DNA from: Sphingobacterium composti
GTDB taxonomy: Bacteria; Bacteroidota; Bacteroidia; Sphingobacteriales; Sphingobacteriaceae
NCBI RefSeq assembly: GCF_009829075.1
Contig: NZ_WUQZ01000005.1
Span: forward strand, 106,793 to 170,792
DNA: 64,000 nucleotides
Reading direction: 5' to 3'
The position numbers and the translations under genes are program-made. Shown in pieces: positions 45,769 to 56,191 of the stretch (position 1 is the first letter of the stretch; each line of letters begins with the position of its first letter). The notes under the pieces were generated by a model. It saw only the letters and a list, made by a program, of their open reading frames with translations, was not told the DNA's origin and did no database searches.

Positions 45769-48700
45769 TTAGAAATTAACATTAATACCGAAATTGAATT
45801 TTTTGATATAAGGGTAAGTACCGCCAGACCAATCATTCAGTATATCAGTACCAGGATCCATACCTGATTGCAAATTGTCAATTGTAAACATATTTTCAGC
45901 AGAAATAAATAGACGTATCTTTTTCATGAAAATTTTGTTTGTTGCTTCTGTTGGAAGCGTATACCCTAATGCTAAATTTTTTACCCGTAAGTAAGCGCCA
46001 CTTAACAAATACCTTGTTTGTGTATTTCTACTTGTCCATTGATTTCCTCCACCATTTGGGTATAATCGATAAAAATGTGCATTAGGGTTATCTACTGTCC
46101 AGAAATCAGTGTTCTGAGCTAGAATATCAAAATACTGGTCTTTCCAAGGCTGTGTAAAAGCATTATCTATGTATAAATCTCTTTTAGCTACCCCATTAAT
46201 AAAGAAGGAAAAATCAAATCCTTTATAACCAAGAGAACCATTAATGCCAAAACGATATCTATGACTTGTATTACCTATTACTTTTCTATCACCAGGATTC
46301 TCTAAAGTCCAATCGCCTCCATTGATAACCCCATCACCATTTTGGTCTACAAAAGCCATATCCCCAGGATTTTGATTAACACCTTCAAACGGTACCCAAC
46401 CATTATTTTTAGCTTGATCGGTTAATTTCCCCCCTTCATTAGTACCATTTAATCCTTCAAAATGATCTTTTTGGAATAAACCTTTACTTTCGTATCCCCA
46501 AATTTCACCTAGATTTTGTCCTTCATAATACATCCACAAAGCTCCAGAAGGATTGTCGAATCTGGTAATTTTACCTTTATCATCCGAAAGGTTCATTGAA
46601 ATGCCATACTTCACATCCCCTATACGATCATTCCAACCAATTGATAATTCAAAACCGTTAGATCTTAAATCAGCTAAATTTTGACGTGGCGCACCTGTTC
46701 CTAGTACCTGAGGCAAAGCTTTAGCATCAGTCATCATACCTGTAGTTGTACGAACGAAGTAATCAAAATTAACACTCATCCTATTCCTAAGCATAGTCGC
46801 ATCAATACCAACCCCAGCTGTAGTAACCCGTTCCCATGTTAATGTATTACTGATTAAAGGAGGCGTACCTATACCTGTATATGGCAAGCCTGTAGATAGA
46901 TTAAGCCAATTGGTATTATATGCGTCCATGGCGGCAATTTCAGGATAATACACATCTTTAATCACTTGATTACCAATAGCACCATAAGAAGATCTCAGCT
47001 TTAATGTGTTGAAGAAAGTATTGGAAGACATAAAATCTTCCGACATAATATTCCACGCGATAGATCCTGATGGGAAAAATCCAAATCTATTTCCAGCCAA
47101 ATAACGTGATGAGCCATCATAGCGACCACTTAATTGAACTATATATTTATTTTTGTAATCATAATGTATCTGTCCAAAATATCCCGAAATAGCATTTCTA
47201 TAATATCCATCCCAACCATCAATCGCACCTGTCGCATTTTTGATTGCAGGAGCTTGTAAAGAAAGTAAACCCTTTCGTGATACACCATTTGCCGCATAAT
47301 CAATATATTCTTGGTTGGTACCAATCATTACATCCGCATGATGATCACCTAATTGTGTAAAATCATATTTAGCGTATACATTTAATATTTGGTGATTTTT
47401 TAAATAATTATTACGATAATACTCTGTCCAAGATTGGGCATTGGGATCTAACGTTTGATGAGTTAAATATTCGCCATGAATGGTCTCAATCAGTGAATTA
47501 TTATTTGCTCTACTCTCCACCTCTGAGGTTTTCTCAAATGTATATTCTCCAGTTACTGTTAAATTTTCTACAAGTTTAAAATTTAATTTAGTACCTAAAC
47601 GTATTTGATCTCCATTTCTTATTTTAGGATTTTGAAGTTGAACCATATTATTTTGGGTTTGATATGGCAAATATTTCTTTACCCCATTAACCATCACCGA
47701 ATCGTATCCAATTGGAGTAAAACTTGGTTGAGTAACCATTGCATAGAATGGATAATTGAATCCGTCTCCTGGCTCTGTACGATTAAAATTATTATACATT
47801 ATTTTACCCTGAAAATCTAATGAAGATGTCAACTTTGTGGAAATAGTATTGTCCGTAGACCATCGCTTGAATTTATCATTTGGTCCCACAATAACTCCGT
47901 TTTCATTAACTAGACGTATTGATGAACGAAAGAATATCTTTTCTGATCCGCCAGACGCAGTAAAATTATGATATTGTTCGTTACCTCCTTCAAAGTATGC
48001 ACCAAACTGATCGTGTGATTTTAACGAATATTTTTGTGTACCTTCTGTTACGATTCCATTTGCAGGTAATTGTCCTGGATTCTTATCATAATAATTAAGC
48101 AATGAATCAAATGTATGAATATCCGGACCTGACCACCATCTATCTTGACCAATTCGCTTCAAGACATCAACCCACTCTCGAGGTGTAAGTTTTTTAGGCA
48201 ATGTACTAACAATCGTTGGAGATATACCTGCTGCGTATTCAAAATTTAGTGGTTGGTTCAGACTTCCCTTTTTTGTAGTTATTAATACAACACCAAATGC
48301 AGCTCTTGCACCATATAACACAGATGCAGAAGCATCTTTTAAAACAGTCACACTTTCAAAATCAGCAGGATTTAATAATGAAATATCTTCCATAGGTATA
48401 TTATCCACGACGAATAATGGATCTCCTCCATTAATGGACGACCAACCGCGAATATTAAAACCAGGCTTTGTTCCTGGCTGTCCTGAACTAACTGATATAT
48501 TTAATCCTGGTATAGTTCCTTCCAAAGCCACACCTGCATTACTCAATGGTCTATCACGCATTACCTCATCCATTTTGACCGTAGTTAATGCGTCAGATAC
48601 TTTAGACTTGTTTTGAGTTCCATAACCTACCACAATAATCTCATCCAATTGGCTATCAGCACTTGGCTGCATTACTATATCTATATTTTGAGTAGTTGTC

Positions 48701-49236
48701 ACATGGGTTGTAAAATCTTCGAATCCCAAATATGAGACAATTAATATGCCTCCATTACTTGGAATTTTAATAGAAAATTTACCTTCCACATCGGTAGTTG
48801 TAACCTCATTAGTCCCTCTTAGTCTGACTGTCGCACCAGTCATAACACCACCGTTTGTATCACGTACTGTACCTGTTATAGTAGATTGCTGTATCGCCGA
48901 AATAACGATTAGATTATTAGCTGATTTGGAATAATCCAAATTGGTACCTTTCAATAAATGTTTCAGCACGTAATCTATTTGCTTATTGGTAAAGGTGATA
49001 GTATGCACCTTATTATCAGACAAAACTTCTGAACTATACACAAATCTAACATCACTTTTCTGCTCGATCTCTTTTAAAACATTTTGAAGAGATGCATTCT
49101 TGAGACTAATAGAGACTTTTTGAGAAAAAACATTTGCAGAAACATGTAAGCAAATACATGTCAAAATCATCATTAACTTCATGCAAATAATGAGTTTCAA
49201 AGCATAAGAATGCTTTGTTCGTAAATAATAAATCAT
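45769..49236 (-). CDS. SusC/RagA TonB-dependent transporter with STN signalling domain
   Basis: The 1155-residue protein has a signal peptide (ending VFSQ). An STN domain (about 40-110, VSISLKNASLQNVLKEIEQK) contacts FecR. A carboxypeptidase-regulatory-like domain follows (ITGTVRDTNGGVMTGATVRL), then the TonB box and SusC signature DEIIVVGYGTQ, a plug (GFNIRGWSSINGGDPLFVVD) and the 22-strand barrel ending FNFGINVNF. It imports a glycan fragment and, through its STN domain, signals to the FecR-sigma pair encoded just upstream. Confidence 0.96.
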   Translation of the reverse strand: MIYYLRTKHSYALKLIICMKLMMILTCICLHVSANVFSQKVSISLKNASLQNVLKEIEQKSDVRFVYSSEVLSDNKVHTITFTNKQIDYVLKHLLKGTNLDYSKSANNLIVISAIQQSTITGTVRDTNGGVMTGATVRLRGTNEVTTTDVEGKFSIKIPSNGGILIVSYLGFEDFTTHVTTTQNIDIVMQPSADSQLDEIIVVGYGTQNKSKVSDALTTVKMDEVMRDRPLSNAGVALEGTIPGLNISVSSGQPGTKPGFNIRGWSSINGGDPLFVVDNIPMEDISLLNPADFESVTVLKDASASVLYGARAAFGVVLITTKKGSLNQPLNFEYAAGISPTIVSTLPKKLTPREWVDVLKRIGQDRWWSGPDIHTFDSLLNYYDKNPGQLPANGIVTEGTQKYSLKSHDQFGAYFEGGNEQYHNFTASGGSEKIFFRSSIRLVNENGVIVGPNDKFKRWSTDNTISTKLTSSLDFQGKIMYNNFNRTEPGDGFNYPFYAMVTQPSFTPIGYDSVMVNGVKKYLPYQTQNNMVQLQNPKIRNGDQIRLGTKLNFKLVENLTVTGEYTFEKTSEVESRANNNSLIETIHGEYLTHQTLDPNAQSWTEYYRNNYLKNHQILNVYAKYDFTQLGDHHADVMIGTNQEYIDYAANGVSRKGLLSLQAPAIKNATGAIDGWDGYYRNAISGYFGQIHYDYKNKYIVQLSGRYDGSSRYLAGNRFGFFPSGSIAWNIMSEDFMSSNTFFNTLKLRSSYGAIGNQVIKDVYYPEIAAMDAYNTNWLNLSTGLPYTGIGTPPLISNTLTWERVTTAGVGIDATMLRNRMSVNFDYFVRTTTGMMTDAKALPQVLGTGAPRQNLADLRSNGFELSIGWNDRIGDVKYGISMNLSDDKGKITRFDNPSGALWMYYEGQNLGEIWGYESKGLFQKDHFEGLNGTNEGGKLTDQAKNNGWVPFEGVNQNPGDMAFVDQNGDGVINGGDWTLENPGDRKVIGNTSHRYRFGINGSLGYKGFDFSFFINGVAKRDLYIDNAFTQPWKDQYFDILAQNTDFWTVDNPNAHFYRLYPNGGGNQWTSRNTQTRYLLSGAYLRVKNLALGYTLPTEATNKIFMKKIRLFISAENMFTIDNLQSGMDPGTDILNDWSGGTYPYIKKFNFGINVNF

Positions 49237-49409
49237 AAATTTGTTTTACTGGTTATCGAATATTGAGCGTCAGCATCTAGGAAATCTACGCTCGATAATT
49301 TAATCATGTGAGGGCGACGCTCCAACGTCGTCCTTCTTTATTTTTTCGAATAAAGAACTTCTCTTATTCTATATCCGCTATTAATGGCTTTTGCATCATA
49401 TTTTTTGGT

Positions 49410-50486
49410 TTATTTAGTTATTATAATGGTGTTATCTTTTTTAGAAAAATTGAAGTGTTTAGCTTTTTGTAAAGCTTTTAAGACTTCGTTTATGGACTCT
49501 GAGGTAAATACGGCTGTAAATACATAATCTCCGACCTGAGTATCCTCGATTTGAATTTGTACATCATACCAACGTTCTAAAGCAGCTTGAATATCACCTA
49601 ATCTTTGCGCATGAATTTCAAGTCTATTTTTAGTCCAAGCCGTTTCTAGTATGTCATTATTATCTGTTATGGTATTTTTGGTTAACTTAATTTCAGCCAA
49701 TTTATCATCAGAGATAGAGCTTTTCAGTTCATTATTGTCATCCCCATTACGTACGACAAGTTTTTCCCCTGGCTTTAGAGCCAGAATTTCATTTTTACGA
49801 TTAACAAGTTCCAAATGCACAGAGCCTGAGATTAGTGATGCTTCGGAAAAAGAATCACTATCATAAGATTTTACATTAAATTTGGTACCTAAAACTTTTA
49901 CATTAAAATCCTTTGTCTGCACAATGAAAGGAGAATTATTATGTGCAACTTCAAAAAAACCTTCACCCACAAGTCTTACCACACGAATATTTTTATTAAA
50001 ATCCTTTCCAACAAATAGTTTACTACCTGCATTTAGCAATACTACTGTTCCATCCGAAAGCTTCAGCTTCTTGCGTGCTGCATTTTGAACTTCATACACT
50101 TTAGGTAATAAATTAGAATTTTCTGCAATAATTTGAGTTCCTAGTTGTTCATTCTTTTGTTTAAAATATATCACAAGTCCTATGCTCATAACGACTACGA
50201 CGGCAGCTGCGATTTTACCCCAATATGAGATGTTATAAAGAGGCCGTACCATATCAGTGAGAATCTTACCTTCTAAATTTTCTACACTTTGATTTAATGG
50301 TCTCTTTGAGCCATTGAGTATAAAATACAAGCGCCTTGCTTCCAGAATTTGCTCCTTATACTCAGGATTAGAATCTATATATTTCTCCCAATATTTAATA
50401 CAAGCCTCATCACCTCCTGCACAATATTGCTGAAATGAATTTTGGATTAAAAAATCCTCTTCTGACATCCCTTTCTTGTCGTTCAT
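49410..50486 (-). CDS. FecR family anti-sigma factor
   Basis: The 358-residue protein has a membrane segment at about 89-108, a FecR domain (KLKLSDGTVVLLNAGSKL, RLVGEGFFEVAHNNSPFIV) and a C-terminal domain with YVFTAVFTSESINEVLKALQ. It lies upstream of the SusC gene in the usual order. The sigma gene, however, is 900 bases further upstream, with a broken alpha-galactosidase between them. Confidence 0.94.
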   Translation of the reverse strand: MNDKKGMSEEDFLIQNSFQQYCAGGDEACIKYWEKYIDSNPEYKEQILEARRLYFILNGSKRPLNQSVENLEGKILTDMVRPLYNISYWGKIAAAVVVVMSIGLVIYFKQKNEQLGTQIIAENSNLLPKVYEVQNAARKKLKLSDGTVVLLNAGSKLFVGKDFNKNIRVVRLVGEGFFEVAHNNSPFIVQTKDFNVKVLGTKFNVKSYDSDSFSEASLISGSVHLELVNRKNEILALKPGEKLVVRNGDDNNELKSSISDDKLAEIKLTKNTITDNNDILETAWTKNRLEIHAQRLGDIQAALERWYDVQIQIEDTQVGDYVFTAVFTSESINEVLKALQKAKHFNFSKKDNTIIITK

Positions 50487-50595
50487 AATTTGGCTTTTAA
50501 TAAATAGAGACTCGAAAACGTAATTTTTCCTAAATAAATTTTCATTTTATTTCACTAAGTATTCTTTAATGAAAAATAACATTAAACTTATGAAA

Positions 50596-50603
50596 CAAAC
50601 ATA
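50596..50603 (-). promoter_or_regulatory. -7 element in front of fecR
   Basis: On the minus strand TATGTTTG fits TAnnTTTG, about 110 bases upstream of the FecR ATG. A TTCACCGAAAA motif begins 31 bases upstream of it (minus strand, 50634). This suggests FecR has its own promoter apart from the sigma gene. Confidence 0.4.
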
Positions 50604-50769
50604 CTTATCGGGATGAGTCACCATTTTCGGTGAAAGACAAGAATATCACACCGTTTGGTTGTACGACAAATTTATTAGGGCTACTATTTATATATTACAA
50701 GATATTATTCCAAATGTCCTTTATTTCATAAGGATTTTCATTTACAACCAATTCATAACTTCCAACGTA

Positions 50770-51201
50770 TTACGTTAAAACTAAATCGAATTTTGATAAC
50801 TGAGATCTTATAGCGCTATTTGTTCTGTTGAAAATGCCAATCCAACCTTTCATAGGCTCATTTTTATTTCGGGTAATCCATACCTCAATTCCAAATTTAG
50901 CATACACCTTTTCGCCCATTATACCGTTTTGGTTATAAGCTAACATGTCTTGATTCGTCAATAAGGAATATGAGTAATCATCCATTGTCAATAAATTTCC
51001 TCCGATAAATAAAGGGAAGCGGCCAAAGCTCTTTGGGTAATAAAAGTTTGCATTTGATCTTTTGTGAATAGACTTTGACGGCCTTTTTCCTTTTCTTCAT
51101 CTAGCCAATCCATTGGCTTTAGTTTCACTCAGATATATTATATAGCTATCAAAACTATTAAACCCAATCGGAGGTGCATTTATTGATAAGCTGGCTCCAT
51201 A
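50770..51201 (-). pseudogene. Alpha-galactosidase-like (GH27/GH36-type) remnant with internal deletion
   Basis: Near 51177 the minus strand reads NAPPIGFNSFDSY, the N-terminus of GH27-like enzymes, followed by IIYLSETKAN. The frame then changes to MDWLDEEKEKGRQSLFTKDQ and TFITQRALAAS. It changes again at the G3 run 51014-51016 to PLFIGGNLLTMDDYSYSLLT and QDMLAYNQNG, ending TAA near 50770. Several hundred codons holding the catalytic Asp residues are missing between the N- and C-terminal blocks. It is non-functional. It lies between the sigma gene and its FecR, which is an unusual place for an enzyme gene. Confidence 0.75.
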
Positions 51202-51412
51202 GATTGAATTAGATCTATTTTATGCAAATATTGATTTTTCCATACCAAAAATGTACAGAATAGTTACGTATACTCCTATTTTAGACTTAAAGATCATACT
51301 AATTATAATTGGCTGAAATAGAAAAGTATTTTCCTATTTTTTTTATATGATCGGAAATGCGATAGTTTTTCCTAAAAAAAAGTTTAATTTGTTTTCTAGT
51401 TGATTAAAAAAT

Positions 51413-51976
51413 CTATTTTTTTAGAAATTTACGTAATATTTTCAAAGCATCGTATATGGTATTATAAGCTGTTTTGATAGTTTGATTGGTTTTCTGGGCT
51501 ATTTCTTCGTAGGAATTCTCTTCAAAAAACTTAAGATAAATAAGTTGTTTTTGACGATAAGTTAATTTATCTAGAGCAATCTTTAGCCGCTTTTTTAGAA
51601 GCTCGTCAGTTTGCATCTGAATAATAAAACTTTCATACCCCTCATCAAACCAATCATTAAGTGTAAATGAATTTTTCAAGGCTATATCTGCCTTTTTCTT
51701 TTTATTAAGGAGGCGTAAAATTCGTCTTCTTATACTGGTTATGAGGTAAGCTTCGACATTTTCAACTCTTGACAAGGTTGCTCTTTTATCCCAGATATAA
51801 ACAAAAACATCATCCACGGCTTCCGCTGCAAGATCAGCATCATTACACATTTTTATGCCATGGTTAACTAATTTATAGTATAGCTCTTTATATAAGTCAA
51901 GAAAACCATCCTTATTATTTAAAACTATTTTTTCCCAAAGAAGTTGATGCTTTAATTGATTGTTCTGCATGTACAT
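51413..51976 (-). CDS. ECF RNA polymerase sigma factor
   Basis: The 187-residue protein has region 2 (DLAAEAVDDVFVYIWDKRAT) and region 4 (LTYRQKQLIYLKFFEENSYEEI, shown in part as LKFFEENSYEEIAQKT, then IKTAYNTIYDALK). It is the first gene of the intact PUL and should drive the FecR-SusC-SusD-DUF4832 genes when a ligand is sensed. The remnant between it and FecR suggests a later insertion and decay. Confidence 0.93.
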   Translation of the reverse strand: MYMQNNQLKHQLLWEKIVLNNKDGFLDLYKELYYKLVNHGIKMCNDADLAAEAVDDVFVYIWDKRATLSRVENVEAYLITSIRRRILRLLNKKKKADIALKNSFTLNDWFDEGYESFIIQMQTDELLKKRLKIALDKLTYRQKQLIYLKFFEENSYEEIAQKTNQTIKTAYNTIYDALKILRKFLKK

Positions 51977-52237
51977 TTGATTACAGATTTCTTAATCACT
52001 ACATCTTACAAACTTTCCATACCAATTTTGATTGTTTAAAAAATGAGACTTACAATGACAATATTGAAGTAATAACATTAGTCTAAAGTTTATAAATGGA
52101 TAAATTGCAGATTAACGAAAACCTATTTAACCAAAAATATTTCTTTATAAGAAAACATAAGAATATAGTTTTACTGTTGTAGCAGAAAACCTACAACAGT
52201 TATAGGAAAGCACTTATTTTTTAAGCACAGCAAATAA

Positions 52238-54169
52238 TTAATCTTTCACAATCAACTTATTATGAATCATCTTGTAATTATACTGTTGAATAAATGCTTT
52301 GAGCGTATGCTCCAAAGAATCCTTTACTTCAGTATTTGAAATTAAGTCTTTCTTCAAAAATTTATCATCTCGGAGATTGAAAATAGATGTTGCTTTCGTT
52401 CCATCGTGAGTCATATAATAATCGCCTTTGAAAAGATTATATACCCCTCCAATATTATTGATGACAAAGTTATTTCGATTCGTATCAAAGGCATCAAAAC
52501 CAAAAGCAAAATAAGGTTTTGGGTAATTCAAGTAATTCATTACAGTTGGCATAATGTCAATCTGTTGAATCAATTTATCCGACTCACCTTTCAATTCACC
52601 TCCCGGATAATAGAAGACAATTGGAATAGCAAACGCATTCGCTGAAGTATGGTATTCGGGCAAGTGACTAACTGTAGCATGGTCTGCTGTAATAACGAAT
52701 AGAGTATTGTCAAACCAAGGCATTTTGGAAGCTTTAGCGAAGAACTGTTTTAGGGCATAATCCGTATAGCCAATAGGCTCATGCACTTCTAATGGTCCTT
52801 TCGGAAATTTTCCATTATATTTTTCCGGCACTTTGAATGGGTGATGTGACGACAAAGAGAAGAAACCTGCAAAAAAAGGTTGCGGCATTTCAACAATTTT
52901 ATCTGCCATAAATTGCATAAATGGCTCATCCCATATCCCCCAAATACCGTCGAAATCGGCATCATTATTATATTCATTTTTCCCGTAGTAATGCTCAATG
53001 CCCGCTAATTGTGTATAAGCCGAAAACCCCATACTACCATTCGGAGCACCATGAAAAAATGCTGTTTCATAACCTTCATCACGTAACAGCTTCGCAATAC
53101 TTGTTGTTTTATTTCCCGAATAAATCGATAAAACAAATGGTTCACCAACTGACGGAATACCCGTAATAACCGATGGAAGTGCGTCAATAGATTTACGACC
53201 ATTCGCAAATGAGCGTGTGAATGTATAGGACTCTCCTATCAAAGAATCCAAAAATGGCGTATAACCTTTGTAAGTTCCATTATTAATATCGCGATTGAGT
53301 GCGCCAATATGTTCCTTACCAAAACTTTCTAAAATAAAAACGACAACATTGAGTTTATTGAATGAAGCGCTGTCTTTGGGTTGATGAATGACAGGATATA
53401 TGTTCTCTAATTCTTCATCGGAAAAATAATGAACCTCCTTTAAGGAAATAGCCTTCAATGTTTTCAGCATACTGAAAGGCGTATTCAAAACTATGTTCAT
53501 TTCTTCTGGACTCTTTACATAATCTCCTGCATTACTCAATGTAATTGGACGTGTACTGTGCGCCCATCCTCCTCTTACACCTCCTATAAATAAGAAAATT
53601 GTAAACAAGAAGGCTACTATTTGAATACTATAAAATAACCAACTGACTTTTTGAACTTTAACCAATTTAAGCAAATCAAATACTTTAGCCAATGAATATA
53701 TAATTAAAGCAAAAAGTATTAGCAGATACCAATAATCTATTAGAAAGTCGTATGTTAATTTTAAGAGATTTCCCTCATTTGCAAATTGACTAAATACTGT
53801 TCCTGTCGTACGTTTTAATGTATAAGGATAATACGCAAAATCAACTAAATTTAGTGCTATGCCGATAGAGTTTGTAGCCACAAAAATCCATTTACACACC
53901 TTCTGATAGGTTTCATTATATTTAAACGGGAAAGGCAAACTTTGCAGTAATATATAAAGTATATTGATGTACAATATTGCGACAATATCAAATTTCAACC
54001 CTCCCAACATCATATGAATCAATTCTGCTGTAGAGACATTTGGAAACAGAAATATATTTGCGATATAAAAACCTACTCGCAATCCTGCATATAAAAGAAG
54101 AAGAATTACAAATTGAATAAACAATAAGAGTAATGTATTTGATACGCCTTTTAATCTAATTTGCGTCAT
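52238..54169 (-). CDS. LtaS-type sulfatase-fold membrane phosphotransferase, copy 2
   Basis: I start it at ATG 54169 (MTQIRLKGVSNTLL), 1 base after the stop of the preceding gene; the frame is open to 54199. It has 643 residues with five N-terminal membrane segments (about 10-190). A periplasmic alkaline-phosphatase-fold domain carries VVFILESFGKEHIG, a nucleophile region GRKSIDALPSVITGIPS, HGAPNGSMGF and TADHATVSHLPEYH. Gram-negative Bacteroidota lack lipoteichoic acid. It probably transfers phosphoglycerol or phosphoethanolamine to an envelope glycan or lipid. Confidence 0.9.
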   Translation of the reverse strand: MTQIRLKGVSNTLLLLFIQFVILLLLYAGLRVGFYIANIFLFPNVSTAELIHMMLGGLKFDIVAILYINILYILLQSLPFPFKYNETYQKVCKWIFVATNSIGIALNLVDFAYYPYTLKRTTGTVFSQFANEGNLLKLTYDFLIDYWYLLILFALIIYSLAKVFDLLKLVKVQKVSWLFYSIQIVAFLFTIFLFIGGVRGGWAHSTRPITLSNAGDYVKSPEEMNIVLNTPFSMLKTLKAISLKEVHYFSDEELENIYPVIHQPKDSASFNKLNVVVFILESFGKEHIGALNRDINNGTYKGYTPFLDSLIGESYTFTRSFANGRKSIDALPSVITGIPSVGEPFVLSIYSGNKTTSIAKLLRDEGYETAFFHGAPNGSMGFSAYTQLAGIEHYYGKNEYNNDADFDGIWGIWDEPFMQFMADKIVEMPQPFFAGFFSLSSHHPFKVPEKYNGKFPKGPLEVHEPIGYTDYALKQFFAKASKMPWFDNTLFVITADHATVSHLPEYHTSANAFAIPIVFYYPGGELKGESDKLIQQIDIMPTVMNYLNYPKPYFAFGFDAFDTNRNNFVINNIGGVYNLFKGDYYMTHDGTKATSIFNLRDDKFLKKDLISNTEVKDSLEHTLKAFIQQYNYKMIHNKLIVKD

Positions 54170-54170
54170 T

Positions 54171-56048
54171 TTAATATTGCTGAAATTCTTTAAATACATA
54201 TTGATAATAACCTTTCGCTATTCGTATCAACCTATCCTTTTCATTTTGAGTACCAAATCCCTGATAAAAAGATACTTTATCCCCTTGCACATCGTAAGAA
54301 ATTGCTTGATCATTAGTGACGATTCCTAAAGTAGTATTAGAATTATAAAAAGCTTGATTTGGACGATTAATTGAAAATAAGTCTTTCGAATATTTAAATG
54401 GCGATGGTTTATCACTCACAAAATTCCATAATGTAGTAGCGACATCCAATTGACTTACGACGCTATCAATTCTCTTACCTTTCCATTCATCTTTCAAGGC
54501 GCCACCAAATAAAAACAATGGGATATGGTAACGATCGGGCATTGATAAATCAAATTTTTCGGAGGGATAAACCGATGCATGGTCTGACAAAACCACAAAA
54601 ACAGTATTATCGTACCAAGACTCTTTCTTCGCCCGCTTGACAAAATCATTTACCACCGAATCGGTATAATAAACTGTACTTCTATATTTATTAGCTTTCG
54701 TATCCGAACCAAACTTGTAATCACCCTCCATATCAAAGGGTTCGTGATTCACCACTGTATAAAAAATTGAAAAGAATGGCTTAGCATCTTTATTCAAATC
54801 CTCTAACATTCTATTTGCCACAACATGGTCGTACACACCCCAAGATACACGTTCTGTAGTTATATCAAAACTATTGTTATCGACCACACGGTCAATGCCA
54901 TGTGACAACATATACGATTTGAAATTATAAAATTCAGACTGTCCTCCATGATAAAATGAAGTAGAGTAACCTAAGGAATCATAGACTTGCATAATAGCAG
55001 GCAGTCTCTCATGCTTCGAGATATATTTAATTATACTTTCAGAACCCTGAGCAGGAAATCCACTAAAAGTAGCAATCATACCTTTGTCCGAACGGTCTGC
55101 TGCAGCATATGCACGTGTAAAGGTTACCCCTTCACTCATCAAATTATTCATGCCTGGAGTAATTGATTTTTCTCCACCTAATGGCTCAAATACCTGTGCT
55201 ACTATCCCTTCTAATAAGATTACAACAACATTTGGGTTATCAGTTTTCAAAATTTTAGAAATACTATCTGGATAAGCTTTTAAAATTGAATCAACAATAC
55301 TATCCGACTCTGATGGATCCATAAAATTGTATGGATTCTTAACACCACTTTTTGTCAAATCTTTCAGAAAAGCCCAATAGGTATTGACGGCAGTATGATT
55401 TAATATTGAGCTTTCGGAATAGTAAGCTACACTAGGATTTAAGTTTGCTCGCCCATATCCACCACGTATCATTGAAAATATGACACCCAGACCAACCAAA
55501 AATACCAGCACCTTTTGTCCGATAGTTAGGGGAACATATTTTGCAAAGCGAACAACTACCCAATGATAAAAATAATGAGCAAAACAAAAAAAAACTATTA
55601 ACCCAACTACAGCCTGTACTACGATAGTCCAATCCAACGAAGCTGTTAACCCTTGTGGCGTTTCAACCGCCATACCTATTGCACGCTTACTTATTTTCTC
55701 TCCCCAAGATTGATACAATGGAATATTGGACACAGTAATTGCCGCAAACAAAAATGTCGGCACCATCACATAACCTCTTAACCACCATTTTGATACAGAT
55801 TTTTGAATAAAGAAATGCTGAACAATAAAAAACAGAAATGGCAATGCTAATAAATATCCGGCTAACGATAAATCTAACTTAAATCCTGCAATTGATGTAT
55901 CAAAGAATGCAGAGATGAAAGTTTGTTCAATTTTATCTGAAACGGAAAACAGAAATAACGTGCGGTCAATTGCAGAAAGCAACAACCAATACACCAATAA
56001 ACTAAGGTAAAAAGTTACAGCAGATAAGTAACCTAACTTTTTATTCAT
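54171..56048 (-). CDS. LtaS-type sulfatase-fold membrane phosphotransferase, copy 1
   Basis: The 625-residue protein has five N-terminal membrane segments. A catalytic domain follows with VVILLEGIVAQVFEPLGGEK, RSDKGMIATFSGFPAQGSES (nucleophile region), SFYHGGQSEFYN and LSDHASVYPSEKFD. It lies directly upstream of copy 2, with a 1-base gap, so they are coupled. The two are clearly related but divergent, which suggests two linked steps or two acceptors of the same modification. Confidence 0.9.
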   Translation of the reverse strand: MNKKLGYLSAVTFYLSLLVYWLLLSAIDRTLFLFSVSDKIEQTFISAFFDTSIAGFKLDLSLAGYLLALPFLFFIVQHFFIQKSVSKWWLRGYVMVPTFLFAAITVSNIPLYQSWGEKISKRAIGMAVETPQGLTASLDWTIVVQAVVGLIVFFCFAHYFYHWVVVRFAKYVPLTIGQKVLVFLVGLGVIFSMIRGGYGRANLNPSVAYYSESSILNHTAVNTYWAFLKDLTKSGVKNPYNFMDPSESDSIVDSILKAYPDSISKILKTDNPNVVVILLEGIVAQVFEPLGGEKSITPGMNNLMSEGVTFTRAYAAADRSDKGMIATFSGFPAQGSESIIKYISKHERLPAIMQVYDSLGYSTSFYHGGQSEFYNFKSYMLSHGIDRVVDNNSFDITTERVSWGVYDHVVANRMLEDLNKDAKPFFSIFYTVVNHEPFDMEGDYKFGSDTKANKYRSTVYYTDSVVNDFVKRAKKESWYDNTVFVVLSDHASVYPSEKFDLSMPDRYHIPLFLFGGALKDEWKGKRIDSVVSQLDVATTLWNFVSDKPSPFKYSKDLFSINRPNQAFYNSNTTLGIVTNDQAISYDVQGDKVSFYQGFGTQNEKDRLIRIAKGYYQYVFKEFQQY

Positions 56049-56154
56049 ACTTACTTCAAATGAAAAAGCAAAACTAAGTAATATTCTGTGTAAATATGTC
56101 GTTTAGCGGTAAGATATTAATACAATAATTGAAGGAATAATCGCTTTATTTCCG

Positions 56155-56162
56155 TAATTTTG
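56155..56162 (+). promoter_or_regulatory. -7 element for valS
   Basis: TAATTTTG matches TAnnTTTG. A TTG at 56129-56131 is a possible -33 element with 23 bases between. The valS ATG is 30 bases downstream. Confidence 0.6.
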
Positions 56163-56191
56163 TACTTCAATTTTTTGAACGAATTTTAACA

